Source: Rhodococcus yananensis (GTDB taxonomy: Bacteria; Actinomycetota; Actinomycetes; Mycobacteriales; Mycobacteriaceae). Taken from it: 64,000 nucleotides of DNA. A program made the translations under genes and the position numbers. The stretch's first letter is position 1. Every line of letters begins with the position of its first letter. Of the stretch, positions 18,749 to 27,150 are shown one piece after another. The stretch is from contig NZ_JAIYEP010000005.1 in NCBI RefSeq assembly GCF_020515525.1, positions 43,768 through 107,767 on the forward strand, in the 5' to 3' direction. The notes beneath the pieces are model-generated. The model searched no databases and had not been told where the DNA came from. It saw only the letters and a list, made by a program, of their open reading frames with translations.

Positions 18749-19642
18749 TCATCCCTTGACCGCACCGGAGGTGAGGCCCTTGATCATGTGTCGTTGCAGG
18801 AGAAGGAAGATCACGAGAATCGGAAGCATCGCGAGCACCGTGCCCGCCATGACCGGTCCCCAGTCGGTGACTCCGTCGTTGTTCTGCAGATGCGTCAGGC
18901 CGATCGGCAGTGGCGCCACGGACGAGTCGTCGGCCATCAGGAACGGCCACAGGTACTCGTTCCACTCGTTGACCACGGTGATCAGAGCGAACGCAACCAT
19001 CGTCGGCCCCGACAGCGGCAGCACCACGCGCCACAGCAGCCTGAAGTGCCCCGCACCGTCCATACGCGCAGCCTCGATGATCTCGGCGGGAATCGACAGG
19101 AAATGGTTGCGCATCAGGAACGTACCGAACGCCACGCCGGCGAGCGGCACGATGATCCCCTGAAAGGTGTTGCGCCATCCCCATTCCGCGACGAGAGCAT
19201 AATTGGAGATCACGGTGATCTGGTTGGGCACCATCAACGCCGCGATGATGCCGAGGAACACGAAGTTCTTACCGGGGAAGCGCAGGAACACCAATCCGTA
19301 TGCGCTGAGCACCCCGAGCACGAACTTGACGGTCGCGAGAACCGTCGTGATGATCAGCGAATTCCTGAAGTAGGCGGCGAGATCCACCGATCGCGTCGCT
19401 TCACCGTAGTTCTGCGGGTGGAAGGTCGACGGCCACCACGTCACCGGAATCGTGTAGATGTCCTGGCGTTCCTTGAACGACGTCATCACGATCCAGAACA
19501 GCGGCAGCGCCACGATCAGCAGTACGCACACCATCGCGGCGTAACCGAGGACGGTCACCCAGCGGGCACGGGCCCGATGCCGCTGCTCCTCGTCGCGCGT
19601 GGTCGTGTGCAGGACGCGGGGTCGGTCGTCGACGGCGATCAC
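18749..19642 (-). CDS. ABC transporter permease, UgpE/MalG type
   Basis: The 297-residue protein has six predicted membrane helices and the EAA loop (EIIEAARMDGAGHFRLLWRV) that docks the ATPase. Its GTG start overlaps the stop of the upstream permease gene (GTGA), and its stop overlaps a possible start of the binding-protein gene. It forms the heteromeric channel with the UgpA-like subunit. Confidence 0.94.
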   Translation of the reverse strand: MIAVDDRPRVLHTTTRDEEQRHRARARWVTVLGYAAMVCVLLIVALPLFWIVMTSFKERQDIYTIPVTWWPSTFHPQNYGEATRSVDLAAYFRNSLIITTVLATVKFVLGVLSAYGLVFLRFPGKNFVFLGIIAALMVPNQITVISNYALVAEWGWRNTFQGIIVPLAGVAFGTFLMRNHFLSIPAEIIEAARMDGAGHFRLLWRVVLPLSGPTMVAFALITVVNEWNEYLWPFLMADDSSVAPLPIGLTHLQNNDGVTDWGPVMAGTVLAMLPILVIFLLLQRHMIKGLTSGAVKG

Positions 19643-20562
19643 CGGTGTTCACCCCGATCCATGATGCGCACCTGATACACCGTCACCGCCAGCAGGACGA
19701 GGAACATGATCGTGGCGACGGTCGCGCCGTAGCCGGCGCGGAAGTTGCGGAACGTCTCGTCGTACACCTGGTACACCATCGTCGTCGTCCCCGTTCCGAG
19801 CGGACCACCCCGGGTCATCACATTGATGATGTCGAACACCTGGAACGAGTTGAGCAGCACCGTGATCGACAGGAAGTACGTGGTGGGACGCAGCTGCGGC
19901 AGGATCACCGAGCGAAAGGTGGTCCAGCGGGAGGCGCCGTCGATCGCCGCGGCCTCCCCGAGTTCGGGGCGCAACCCCTGGAGCGCCGCGAGATACACGA
20001 CGAAGGTGTAGCCGAGGTTCTTCCACAGGTAGGTGAGTGTCACCATCACCATCGCCCACGTCGGGTCCTGGTAGAAGTCCGGTGCGGTGATTCCGATGCG
20101 GCCCAGTAGATCCTGGACGAGTCCGAAGTTCGGGTCGAACACGAACTGGAAGGCGACACCGACGGCCGCGCCGGAGATGACGAACGGCGCGAAGAGCGCG
20201 GATCGGACGAGGTTGCGGCCGAGGAGCTTCCGGTCGAGCAGCATCGCGAGCCCGAGTCCGAGGACCATCGAGCCGACCACGGCAGCGGCGGTGAACGCGA
20301 CGGTGTTGCCGACGATCTGCCAGGTGTCCGGTCGTCGCCACCATTCGAGGTAGTTGTCGAATCCGACGAACGTCGCGGCGGATCCGGCGATGTTCCAGTC
20401 GAAGAACGAGAGCCGGACGTTGTCCGCCAGTGGGCGATAGGTGAAGAGGATCAGCAGCGCGAGGTTCGGACCGACCAGCACCGCGAAGAGTGCGTGGTCG
20501 GTCCACGGGCGGCCGCGCAGGCCCCGACCGTGGGGCAGGGTTCGTTCCGGACTCGATGGCAC
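19639..20562 (-). CDS. ABC transporter permease, UgpA/MalF type
   Basis: This is the first gene of the operon. It shows six predicted membrane helices (ALFAVLVGPNLALLILFTYR onward) and the EAA loop GEAAAIDGASRWTTFRSVIL. The GTG at 20562 (VPSSPERTLPHGRG) gives 307 residues, but it lacks a clear Shine-Dalgarno. A GTG at 20613 would add 17 residues, starting inside the palindrome arm, and seems less likely. No alternative with both good spacing and frame was found, so the start is uncertain. Confidence 0.88.
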   Translation of the reverse strand: MPSSPERTLPHGRGLRGRPWTDHALFAVLVGPNLALLILFTYRPLADNVRLSFFDWNIAGSAATFVGFDNYLEWWRRPDTWQIVGNTVAFTAAAVVGSMVLGLGLAMLLDRKLLGRNLVRSALFAPFVISGAAVGVAFQFVFDPNFGLVQDLLGRIGITAPDFYQDPTWAMVMVTLTYLWKNLGYTFVVYLAALQGLRPELGEAAAIDGASRWTTFRSVILPQLRPTTYFLSITVLLNSFQVFDIINVMTRGGPLGTGTTTMVYQVYDETFRNFRAGYGATVATIMFLVLLAVTVYQVRIMDRGEHR

Positions 20563-20607
20563 CGAGGAAGTGTGGACGCGGCGGGCGAACCTCCGGTTAC
20601 GAACGCA

Positions 20608-20695
20608 CGACACCCCTCCCTATTCCGAGCGAATGTATCGCTCGCTCTACTGAGTCGAGCAGACGGTACATTCGCTCGGACGGGGAGGGGTGTCG
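20608..20695. terminator. Long imperfect palindrome, GAGCGAATGTA type, downstream of the L,D-transpeptidase
   Basis: The inner arms CCGAGCGAATGTA.. pair with ..TACATTCGCTCGG (four internal mismatches of 23, two of them G-U compatible). The outer arms CGACACCCCTCCC and GGGAGGGGTGTCG extend the structure, for about 36 bp per arm. It lies between the transpeptidase 3' end (20737) and the ABC permease start, fitting a terminator that also insulates the ABC operon. Confidence 0.7.
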
Positions 20696-20715
20696 CTCGG
20701 ACGGGGAGGGGTGTC
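20674..20715. repeat. Exact tandem duplication of 21 bp at the palindrome edge
   Basis: A 21-bp unit starting GCTCGGACGGGG is repeated exactly at 20674-20694 and 20695-20715. The first copy is the outer part of the right palindrome arm, so the arm itself was duplicated. It ends 22 bp before the transpeptidase stop codon. Confidence 0.9.
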
Positions 20716-20736
20716 GCGTGGGAGGGAGTGGGCCCG

Positions 20737-21663
20737 TCAGAGGTTCCAGTCGCCGAGGCCGTCCCAGCCGTTCAGGACGCCACCGCCGGTGTTCTGCACG
20801 ATCACCGGGTCACCCTTGCGGGCGTTCTCGTAGAACCACCTGCCGTCGTCGGTGCTGACGTTGAGGCAGCCGTGGCTGGTGTTGGTGTTGCCCTGCGCCC
20901 ACTCCGACCACGGTGCGGCGTGCAGGAAGATGCCGCTGTTCGACATGCGGGTCGCGTACTCGACGTAGGTGCGGTAGCCCTCGGGGCTGTCCACCGGAAC
21001 TCCGTAGGTGGACGAGTCCATGTACATGTCGCGGTACTTCTCCCCGACGATGTACGTGCCGTTCGGGGTTTCGTACCCGGCCTTGCCGAAGGACGTCGGC
21101 ATCGTGCGCACGACCTCGCCGTTGCGGGTGACCGTGATGGTCTTGGTGTTGTCGTCGGCGACGGTGATCAATGCGTCCCCGATCGTGAACGAGGAACGCG
21201 CGTCACCGGCCTGCACCGTGACGGTCGTGTGGGCCGGCCAGAACTCGTAGGGCCGCCACCGTACCTGCTGGTCGGAGGCCCAGTAGAAGTGCCCGGCGAC
21301 GGCGGGTTCCGATGTGACGCGGATGGCCCGCTCCGCGGCCGCGCGATCGGTGACGGCTTCACCGAACCGGATGATGATCGGCTGGGCGACACCGACGGTC
21401 TCGCCGCTCGTCGGGTTCACCGACGGTGTCGAGAACGGTGCCTGGGCCTGCGGGATCTCGAGCGGCGGGACCGTCGGCGCCAGGTTCTGGATCAGTTCCT
21501 CGACGGTCGGGACCTCCGGGCCGCCGGGCCACAGCGGCGCCGCCGCAGCGGGCCCCACCGCGGCGAATGCGACCGCGACCGCACCCGTGAGCGACGCAAC
21601 GACCCGCGCAGCAGTACGCGAGGACCGGCCACGCCGGTTCGCCGGAAACCGATTCACAGACAT
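20737..21663 (-). CDS. L,D-transpeptidase (YkuD domain) with Ig-like domain
   Basis: From the ATG at 21663 the protein has 308 residues, with a signal sequence (VVASLTGAVAVAFAAVGPAA) and an Ig-like domain (about 75-165). The YkuD catalytic domain ends in FLHAAPWSEWAQGNTNTSHG followed by CLNVS, the HxxxxxxHGChN motif with catalytic Cys. These enzymes form 3-3 cross-links in peptidoglycan, as mycobacterial LdtA/LdtB do. ATGs at 21675 and about 21735 are in frame, so the exact start is uncertain. Typical of mycolata; acts in the periplasm. Confidence 0.93.
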   Translation of the reverse strand: MSVNRFPANRRGRSSRTAARVVASLTGAVAVAFAAVGPAAAAPLWPGGPEVPTVEELIQNLAPTVPPLEIPQAQAPFSTPSVNPTSGETVGVAQPIIIRFGEAVTDRAAAERAIRVTSEPAVAGHFYWASDQQVRWRPYEFWPAHTTVTVQAGDARSSFTIGDALITVADDNTKTITVTRNGEVVRTMPTSFGKAGYETPNGTYIVGEKYRDMYMDSSTYGVPVDSPEGYRTYVEYATRMSNSGIFLHAAPWSEWAQGNTNTSHGCLNVSTDDGRWFYENARKGDPVIVQNTGGGVLNGWDGLGDWNL

Positions 21664-21842
21664 TCCACAACCCATCGTCGGACGGCGCGCCTCGCGTTCG
21701 TCCACCCCGACCGCGGCGGCGCATACCTGGTTCATTAGACACACCGCACCGGTCGGGGGCAATCCGAATGCCCGGGACGGACGCGCTCGAATGCCGTCCG
21801 ACCAGGCGCGGAGCAACTCTGTGAGTTCGAACTCGGACGGGC

Positions 21843-23522
21843 TCAGGATTCGGGCCGGGAGGCCGCGAGCAGTTCCTCGATCGACACGAACTTCAGTCGG
21901 GCGCGACCCGCGGCGGCACCGTTGGCGCGTTCCTTCTTGTCGATGGCCTGCCAGCCCTTGTAGTCGACGTAGTCGGGGCGGCGTTCCGCGACGAGCGTGG
22001 CGAGTTTCTCGCGATCGGCGATCGGTTCGGCGAGGCGGCCGGCGATGAAGTCGTCGACGAGTCCGTCGACGGTGGCGCCCGAGCACTGCTTGTTGGTGCC
22101 GATGACCCCGCTCGGGCCGCGCTTGATCCAGCCGGCGGTGTACACACCCCGGACGGGGTCGCCGGTCTCGGGGTCCACGACACGGCCGGCGTCGTTGGGG
22201 ATGACACCGCGCCGCTCGTCGAACGGGATCCCGGCGACGGGGTTGCCGCGGTATCCGATCGAGCGCAGCACGAGGCCGGCGGTGAGGGTTTCGGTTTCGC
22301 CGGTGGGGCGCGCCTCGAGTCGACCGTCGATCTCGACGAGTTCGTTGCGTTCGAGGGTGATCGACTCGACCTTGCCGTCACCGGAGATCTCGACGGGAGA
22401 GGCGAGATACCGCAGGACGATCCGCTTGTTGCCGGGGGTCGGGGTGTTCTGCGCGTATCCCGTCGCCTGTGTCATCTTGAGCGTGATCCGGGGTTCGACC
22501 TCGGGGTCGTCGAGCACGGCGCGGCTGGCGGCGTCGAGTTCGAGGTCGGCGGGGTCGACGAGGACGTCGACACCGTCGAGCCGGCCGAGCGCGAGAAGTT
22601 CGGGGTTGGTGTATGCGGCCTGGACGGGGCCGCGCCGACCGACGACCACGACTTCCTGGATGTTCGAGTTGCGCAGCGCCTCCACGGCGTGCGCGGCGAT
22701 GTCGGTGCGGTCGAGTTCGTCGGGATCCATGACGAGTGCGCGGGCCACGTCGAGCGCGACGTTGCCGTTGCCGATGACGACGGCTCGTTCGCCGGAGAGG
22801 TCGAAGTGGTGGTCGGCGTAGTCGGGGTGCCCGTTGTACCAGGCGACGAATTCGGTGGCGGCGTGGCTTCCCGGCAGGTCCTCACCGTCGACGCCGAGCC
22901 GACGGTCACCGGATGCACCGACCGCGTAGATCACCGCGTGGTGGTGCGCGAGCAGTTCCTCGTGGGTGATGTGGGTGCCCACTTCGACGTTGAACCAGCA
23001 TTGCGTGTTCTTGTGCCCGATGGCGCTGCGGAAGACGTCGCCCACGCCCTTGGTGCTCTGGTGGTCGGGCGCGACACCGGCGCGCACGAGCCCGTAGGGG
23101 GTGGGCAGCCTGTCGAAGACGTCGACGCGGGCACACGAGTGGCCGACCAGTTCCTGCGCGGCGTAGCAGGCCGACGGCCCCGACCCGACGATCGCGACGC
23201 GCAGCTCACCGAGTTCGGCCGGGATCTTCGTGCGGCTGCGTAGTTCGGGCCAGTCGGGCCCGATCGGGTGCCGTTCGAAGTACGACGCGTTGATCGCGAG
23301 GTAGGGCTCCTGATCGGGCTCGAGTTCGTTGTCGGCGAAGATCGCGTCCACCGGGCATTCGTCGACGCAGGCACCGCAGTCGATGCACGTATCGGGATCG
23401 ATGTACAGCATCTCGGTCGTCGCGAACGGCGCTTCGTCCGGCGTCGGGTGGATGCAGTTGACCGGGCAGACTTCGACGCACGAAACGTCGTTGCAACATG
23501 CCTGGGTGATCACGTATGCCAC
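21843..23522 (-). CDS. fprB: Ferredoxin-fused ferredoxin/adrenodoxin NADP+ reductase
   Basis: The 559-residue protein begins at a GTG (AYVITQACCNDVSCVEVCPV). An N-terminal seven-iron-type ferredoxin domain has cysteines in CNDVSCVEVCPVNC and CIDCGACVDECP. An adrenodoxin-reductase module follows, with FAD site VAIVGSGPSACYAAQEL near residue 110 and NADP site VVIGNGNVALDVARALV. This is the domain order of mycobacterial FprB. It passes NADPH electrons to ferredoxins and so to P450s or oxygenases such as the P450/ferredoxin pair at 8868-10345. Two palindromes overlap its likely promoter. Confidence 0.95.
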   Translation of the reverse strand: MAYVITQACCNDVSCVEVCPVNCIHPTPDEAPFATTEMLYIDPDTCIDCGACVDECPVDAIFADNELEPDQEPYLAINASYFERHPIGPDWPELRSRTKIPAELGELRVAIVGSGPSACYAAQELVGHSCARVDVFDRLPTPYGLVRAGVAPDHQSTKGVGDVFRSAIGHKNTQCWFNVEVGTHITHEELLAHHHAVIYAVGASGDRRLGVDGEDLPGSHAATEFVAWYNGHPDYADHHFDLSGERAVVIGNGNVALDVARALVMDPDELDRTDIAAHAVEALRNSNIQEVVVVGRRGPVQAAYTNPELLALGRLDGVDVLVDPADLELDAASRAVLDDPEVEPRITLKMTQATGYAQNTPTPGNKRIVLRYLASPVEISGDGKVESITLERNELVEIDGRLEARPTGETETLTAGLVLRSIGYRGNPVAGIPFDERRGVIPNDAGRVVDPETGDPVRGVYTAGWIKRGPSGVIGTNKQCSGATVDGLVDDFIAGRLAEPIADREKLATLVAERRPDYVDYKGWQAIDKKERANGAAAGRARLKFVSIEELLAASRPES

Positions 23523-23571
23523 TGGATACCTGCCTGGGTGTGCCGGGTGGGGTCTCGTCGGAGCCCCAGAC

Positions 23572-23585
23572 TATAACACGTTACA
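23572..23585. promoter_or_regulatory. KstR-like operator TATAACACGTTACA at the fprB promoter
   Basis: The 14 bases fit TNNAACNNGTTNNA, the published KstR motif for cholesterol-catabolism genes, at every fixed position. On the minus strand the box overlaps a good -10 hexamer (TATAGT, 23575-23570) about 50 bp before the fprB start. A TetR-family repressor bound here would block transcription. KstR itself is an inference; a related regulator could bind the same shape. Confidence 0.5.
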
Positions 23586-23593
23586 GATTTGGT

Positions 23594-23610
23594 CGAGAAT
23601 TACATTCTCG
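23594..23610. promoter_or_regulatory. Second palindrome CGAGAAT-TAC-ATTCTCG upstream of fprB
   Basis: Perfect 7-bp arms around a 3-base centre lie where the -35 element of the fprB promoter should be. This is a candidate operator for a second dimeric regulator. It sits in an AT-richer pocket of otherwise GC-rich DNA. Confidence 0.45.
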
Positions 23611-23647
23611 GGCGGCACCAGCAGGATCACCGTCACCCAGAAACGCG

Positions 23648-23872
23648 CTAATCAGACAGTTCGTCGGACGATTCTATCCGGAATCCGATCTTGAGGGTGA
23701 CCTGCGTGTGCGCCACCGAACCGTCGTCGATGTGGCCGCGGACATTGACCATCTCGAACCACTCGAGGTGACGTGTCGTCTCCCCGGCCCGCGCCACCGC
23801 CTTCGCGATCGCGTCGTCCACACCCCGGGTCGACGACCCCACCACCTCGATCACCCGATACACATGGCTCAT
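23648..23872 (-). CDS. Dodecin, small flavin-binding protein
   Basis: The ATG at 23872 (MSHVYRVIEVVGSSTRGVDD) has GGAG 7 bases upstream and gives 74 residues, the normal dodecin size. Conserved features are YRVIEVVGSS, the A-helix AIAKAVARAGET, the flavin-stacking Trp in HLEWFEM and the closing VTLKIGFRIE strand. Dodecins form 12-subunit shells that store FMN/riboflavin or CoA and limit photochemical damage. It lies 125 bp upstream of fprB, a flavoenzyme, on the same strand. Confidence 0.95.
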   Translation of the reverse strand: MSHVYRVIEVVGSSTRGVDDAIAKAVARAGETTRHLEWFEMVNVRGHIDDGSVAHTQVTLKIGFRIESSDELSD

Positions 23873-23984
23873 CACGGAACTCCTTCGCATCCGACTCGGC
23901 GTACATCCCACCTGTCTCGGATACTCCCGCCCGCGGCCCCACCCCACCCGCGAAACGACGAAATCCACGCGATTCCGCCGCCGA

Positions 23985-25235
23985 TCACACCTTCCGGGTC
24001 AACTCTCGGGCCAGGGCGCCGAGCTTCGCCAACCGCAGATCGCCCAACGTGATCGGACCGGATCCGAGCCGATTGGTGACGAACGCGAGTGACAGCCCCG
24101 TCTCGAGATCCGCGAACGCCCCCGAACCACCCACCCCGTAGTGCCCCAGCGCGCCGCGCGGCCGCTCCGTGCTCGCGAAGATCGGCTGGTGGTAACCGAG
24201 ACGCCACGCCATGGGGACACCGAGGACGTAGTCACGGCCCCGCACCCGCACCCGATCCATCTCCGCGATCGTGGCGGGATCGAGGAATGCGGTGCCGTCG
24301 ATCGTGCCGCCGGCCGCGATCGCGCCGTACATCCGGGCGAGGGCCCGGGCAGTGAACACACCGTTCCAGCCGGGCATCACCGCATCGTGCACCGCTGGGT
24401 CATGGACGAGTTCGTCGAACCCGTCGGGCATGGCTGCTTCAGCGATCCCGCTGGTGGGCCCGGCCAGCGACAGCAGGGATGCGCTCAGCTTCCAGTCCAG
24501 GCCACCGACGTTGAGCCGCGGGAACAGCGTCGCGATCCGGTGCCGCTCCCGGTGCGGCACCCGGTACCAGAAATCGCGACTGCCGAGAGGTGCCGCGATC
24601 TCCTGCTCGACGACGTCCTCGAACGGCATCCCGGTGGCGCGGCGCACGATCTCGGCCACGAGCCAACCGTAGGTGACGGCGTGATATCCCGTGCCGGCGA
24701 GCCGGCGCCGGTCCGGTCGCGCTGCGGCGAGCGCTGCCACCGTCCGCTCGTAGTCGAGGATCCCGCGGGTTTCCGGCAGCAGTCCCCGCACCCGGTGCAG
24801 TCCGGCACGGTGGGTCATCACGTCGGCGACGGTGATCTCGTGCTTGCCGCGTACACCGAACTCCGGCCAGTACCGGGTCACGGGTGCGTGGTAGTCGATG
24901 AGCCCGCGTTCGGCGAGTCGGTGCACGACCGTGGACGCGACCCCCTTGCCCGTGGAGAACGACAGCGCCATCGTGTCGTGTGTCCACCGGCGGTCACGAT
25001 CCGACCAGCCGGCCCAGATGTCGAGCACCTTCTCACCGTGCAGGTACGCGGTGAGCGCCCCGCCCCCGTCCCGGCGCTGCCGGTAGAGCGCGAAGAAGCG
25101 GTCGGCCAGGCGCAGGAACCGCGGGTCGACGTGCATCGCCGTCGGCGACGCCTCGGCATCGTGCCGCTCGACGACCGGCGTCGGCCGCGTTTCGTACGTT
25201 TCCGATCCTCGACAGGGCATCGCCTCGACGGTCAT
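23985..25235 (-). CDS. Serine hydrolase of the beta-lactamase fold, paralog of 4120-5325
   Basis: The ATG at 25235 (MTVEAMPCRGSE) follows GGAGG by 5 bases, giving 416 residues. It shares long identical blocks with the protein at 4120-5325: HGEKVLDIWAGW, ALSFSTGKGVAST (SxxK), HRAGLHRVRGLLP, GYHAVTYG, AVMPGWNGVFTARALARMYG and HYGVGGSGAFADLETGLSLA. Both look like cytoplasmic class C-type esterases. The two genes have different neighbours, so they look like an old duplication. Substrate unknown. Confidence 0.88.
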   Translation of the reverse strand: MTVEAMPCRGSETYETRPTPVVERHDAEASPTAMHVDPRFLRLADRFFALYRQRRDGGGALTAYLHGEKVLDIWAGWSDRDRRWTHDTMALSFSTGKGVASTVVHRLAERGLIDYHAPVTRYWPEFGVRGKHEITVADVMTHRAGLHRVRGLLPETRGILDYERTVAALAAARPDRRRLAGTGYHAVTYGWLVAEIVRRATGMPFEDVVEQEIAAPLGSRDFWYRVPHRERHRIATLFPRLNVGGLDWKLSASLLSLAGPTSGIAEAAMPDGFDELVHDPAVHDAVMPGWNGVFTARALARMYGAIAAGGTIDGTAFLDPATIAEMDRVRVRGRDYVLGVPMAWRLGYHQPIFASTERPRGALGHYGVGGSGAFADLETGLSLAFVTNRLGSGPITLGDLRLAKLGALARELTRKV

Positions 25236-25331
25236 CGGCACCTCCATTCGGACAATGCCGCAAAGGCTACGTGTTACCTGCCGTCGCGTGAAGGGGGTTT
25301 CGTACAGTTTGTCGGTTGGTGCCGCGGTTGC

Positions 25332-25895
25332 CTACAGGACGGGCCCGTCGGTCTCCACCGGCTCCGGAGTCGCGAACCGGAACTCGCCGAACGACAGGCA
25401 CCCGCGACCGTTCGTGACGTTGACGGCGAGAGCCATGTCGCCCTGGCACAGAATCGGATCCGCGCCGTCCCCGACGAACGCCTGCGAGTGCGGCCCGGCG
25501 GCCACCAGCGCGACCCCCGGTTCGTCGAGCACACCCAACGCGAGTGCGTCGGCGCCGGTGCCGAACGCACCGAGGAGGGCACCGTGACCTTCCGCTGCCC
25601 CCACGCCACCACCGAGACCGACCGCGCCGACGGTGGAGTCGCCGTGCGCATCCGCGAAGCCGACACCGCCGTCGCTGTACCCGTAGGCCGTACCGGCGCC
25701 GTCGGTGACCGCGCCGCACGCCTGCAGTCCGTCGACGCGGGTGGTCTCGGCGGCGGCGCCCGGTCTCGCCTCGCAGGTCAACGTGTTCGTCGGCGTCATC
25801 GCCTGCGCCGGCAGTACGAATCCGAGCGACACACCGGCGGTCGCCACGATCACCGTGGCGATCCTCGTCAGCCACGACCTCCGCGTCCACGACAC
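25332..25895 (-). CDS. Secreted hypothetical protein, Gly/Ala-rich with four cysteines
   Basis: The GTG at 25895 has GGGAGG 9 bases upstream. The first 32 residues are a classic signal peptide (RRSWLTRIATVIVATAGVSL, cut after AQA). The mature 155 residues contain paired cysteines (TLTCEARP, LQACGAV, ILCQGD, RGCLSF), probably two disulfides, around a Gly-rich repetitive core (GVGLGGGVGAAEGHGALLGA). I do not recognise a functional family. The cysteine spacing is ordered, which argues that it is a real gene and not GC-driven noise. Confidence 0.75.
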   Translation of the reverse strand: MSWTRRSWLTRIATVIVATAGVSLGFVLPAQAMTPTNTLTCEARPGAAAETTRVDGLQACGAVTDGAGTAYGYSDGGVGFADAHGDSTVGAVGLGGGVGAAEGHGALLGAFGTGADALALGVLDEPGVALVAAGPHSQAFVGDGADPILCQGDMALAVNVTNGRGCLSFGEFRFATPEPVETDGPVL

Positions 25896-26097
25896 GATGA
25901 CGGCCCTCCCGCGCTTCGGTTCCCGACCGGCTCCTGCTCCCCCGGCAGGTTCCTGTTTCCTCCGACAGTCTAGGGAGTCGTCGGCGTGGCCGCGTCACAG
26001 TCGAGGTCACGGGAGCGTCGCGGCGCGACGAATTCACCCGCCGTTCACGCCCCGCCGTCGTCCTGTGCCCGGTCGGTCCGTCCACCGGATCCGTTCA

Positions 26098-27150
26098 CTA
26101 CGCTCGGCGATCGGTGTCGCGCGAGGGCTGCACGCGTTTCGGCTCGCCCGGCATCTTCGGGTGGTTCGGCGGGTAGGGCAGATCGCCGAGCCCGGCCGCA
26201 GCGTCGCGGTCCGCCATCTCGAGCAGTGGGTCGAGAGAGAACGCCGTCGAATCCAGGGACGCCATCGGATCCGAACGACGCGCGAGCAGCGCCGGTACCG
26301 TCGCCACGGTGAAGTCGTCGGGTTCGGCGTCGACGAGTTCCTCCCAGGTCAGCGGTGTCGACACCGTCGCGATCGGGGTGCGTCGCACCGAGTACGCGGA
26401 CGCGATCGTCTTGTCGCGCGCGTTCTGGTTGAAGTCGAGGAAGATCCGTTCGCCGCGTTCCTCCTTCCACCACGCGGTGGTGGCCCGGCCTCCGCTGCGT
26501 CGTTCCACCTCGCGCATCAGTGCGATCCCGGCGCGGCGCACGCCCACGAAATCCCATTCGGGCACGATCCGCAGATAGATGTGGATGCCGCGCCCCCCGG
26601 ACGTCTTGGGGAACCCGGTCAGTCCCAGTTCGTCGAGCAGCGGCCGCATCACCTCCAGGGCGAGGGCACGAGCATCCGAGAAGTCGGTGCCGGGCTGCGG
26701 ATCCAGATCGATGCGCAGTTCGTCCGGGCGGTCGGTGTCGCCGCAGCGCACCGCCCACGGGTGGAAGGTCACCGTGCCGAGATTGGCGGCCCACACCACG
26801 TCGGCGGCCGACCGCACGCGGAGCACATCGGCGGTGCGTCCGGACGGGAACGTCACCTCGCACGTCGCCACGTGGTCGGGGTGCCGCGCGGGCACCCGCT
26901 TCTGGTAGATCTCGTCACCCTCGACGCCGTCGGGGAATCGCTGCAGGTGGGTGGGTCGGTCGCGGAGCGCATCGAGCAGTGGGGCACCGAGCGCGGTGGT
27001 GACGGCGCGGTAGTACTCGACGAGGTGGCGTTTCGTTCCGCCGTCGGCACCGAGCCGAGGGAAGTACACCTTGTCGGGGTTCGACAGGCGCACCGGGACC
27101 CCGTCGATGTCGAGTTCCTCCGCGGGGGAGCGTTTCGCGTTCGCCATCAT
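26098..27150 (-). CDS. LigD-type polymerase/primase (Prim-PolC-like)
   Basis: The 350-residue protein is a stand-alone archaeo-eukaryotic primase/polymerase domain. RIDLDPQPGTDF holds the metal-binding DxD, SGGRGIHIYLR the nucleotide contact, and FLDFNQNARDKTIASAYSVR the third acidic residue. In mycobacteria Prim-PolC (Rv3730c) sits beside ligC and makes short gap fills, often with ribonucleotides, in base excision and end-joining repair. Its ATG overlaps the ligC stop (ATGATG, with GGAGG 4 bases upstream), so the two are coupled. Confidence 0.92.
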   Translation of the reverse strand: MMANAKRSPAEELDIDGVPVRLSNPDKVYFPRLGADGGTKRHLVEYYRAVTTALGAPLLDALRDRPTHLQRFPDGVEGDEIYQKRVPARHPDHVATCEVTFPSGRTADVLRVRSAADVVWAANLGTVTFHPWAVRCGDTDRPDELRIDLDPQPGTDFSDARALALEVMRPLLDELGLTGFPKTSGGRGIHIYLRIVPEWDFVGVRRAGIALMREVERRSGGRATTAWWKEERGERIFLDFNQNARDKTIASAYSVRRTPIATVSTPLTWEELVDAEPDDFTVATVPALLARRSDPMASLDSTAFSLDPLLEMADRDAAAGLGDLPYPPNHPKMPGEPKRVQPSRDTDRRA

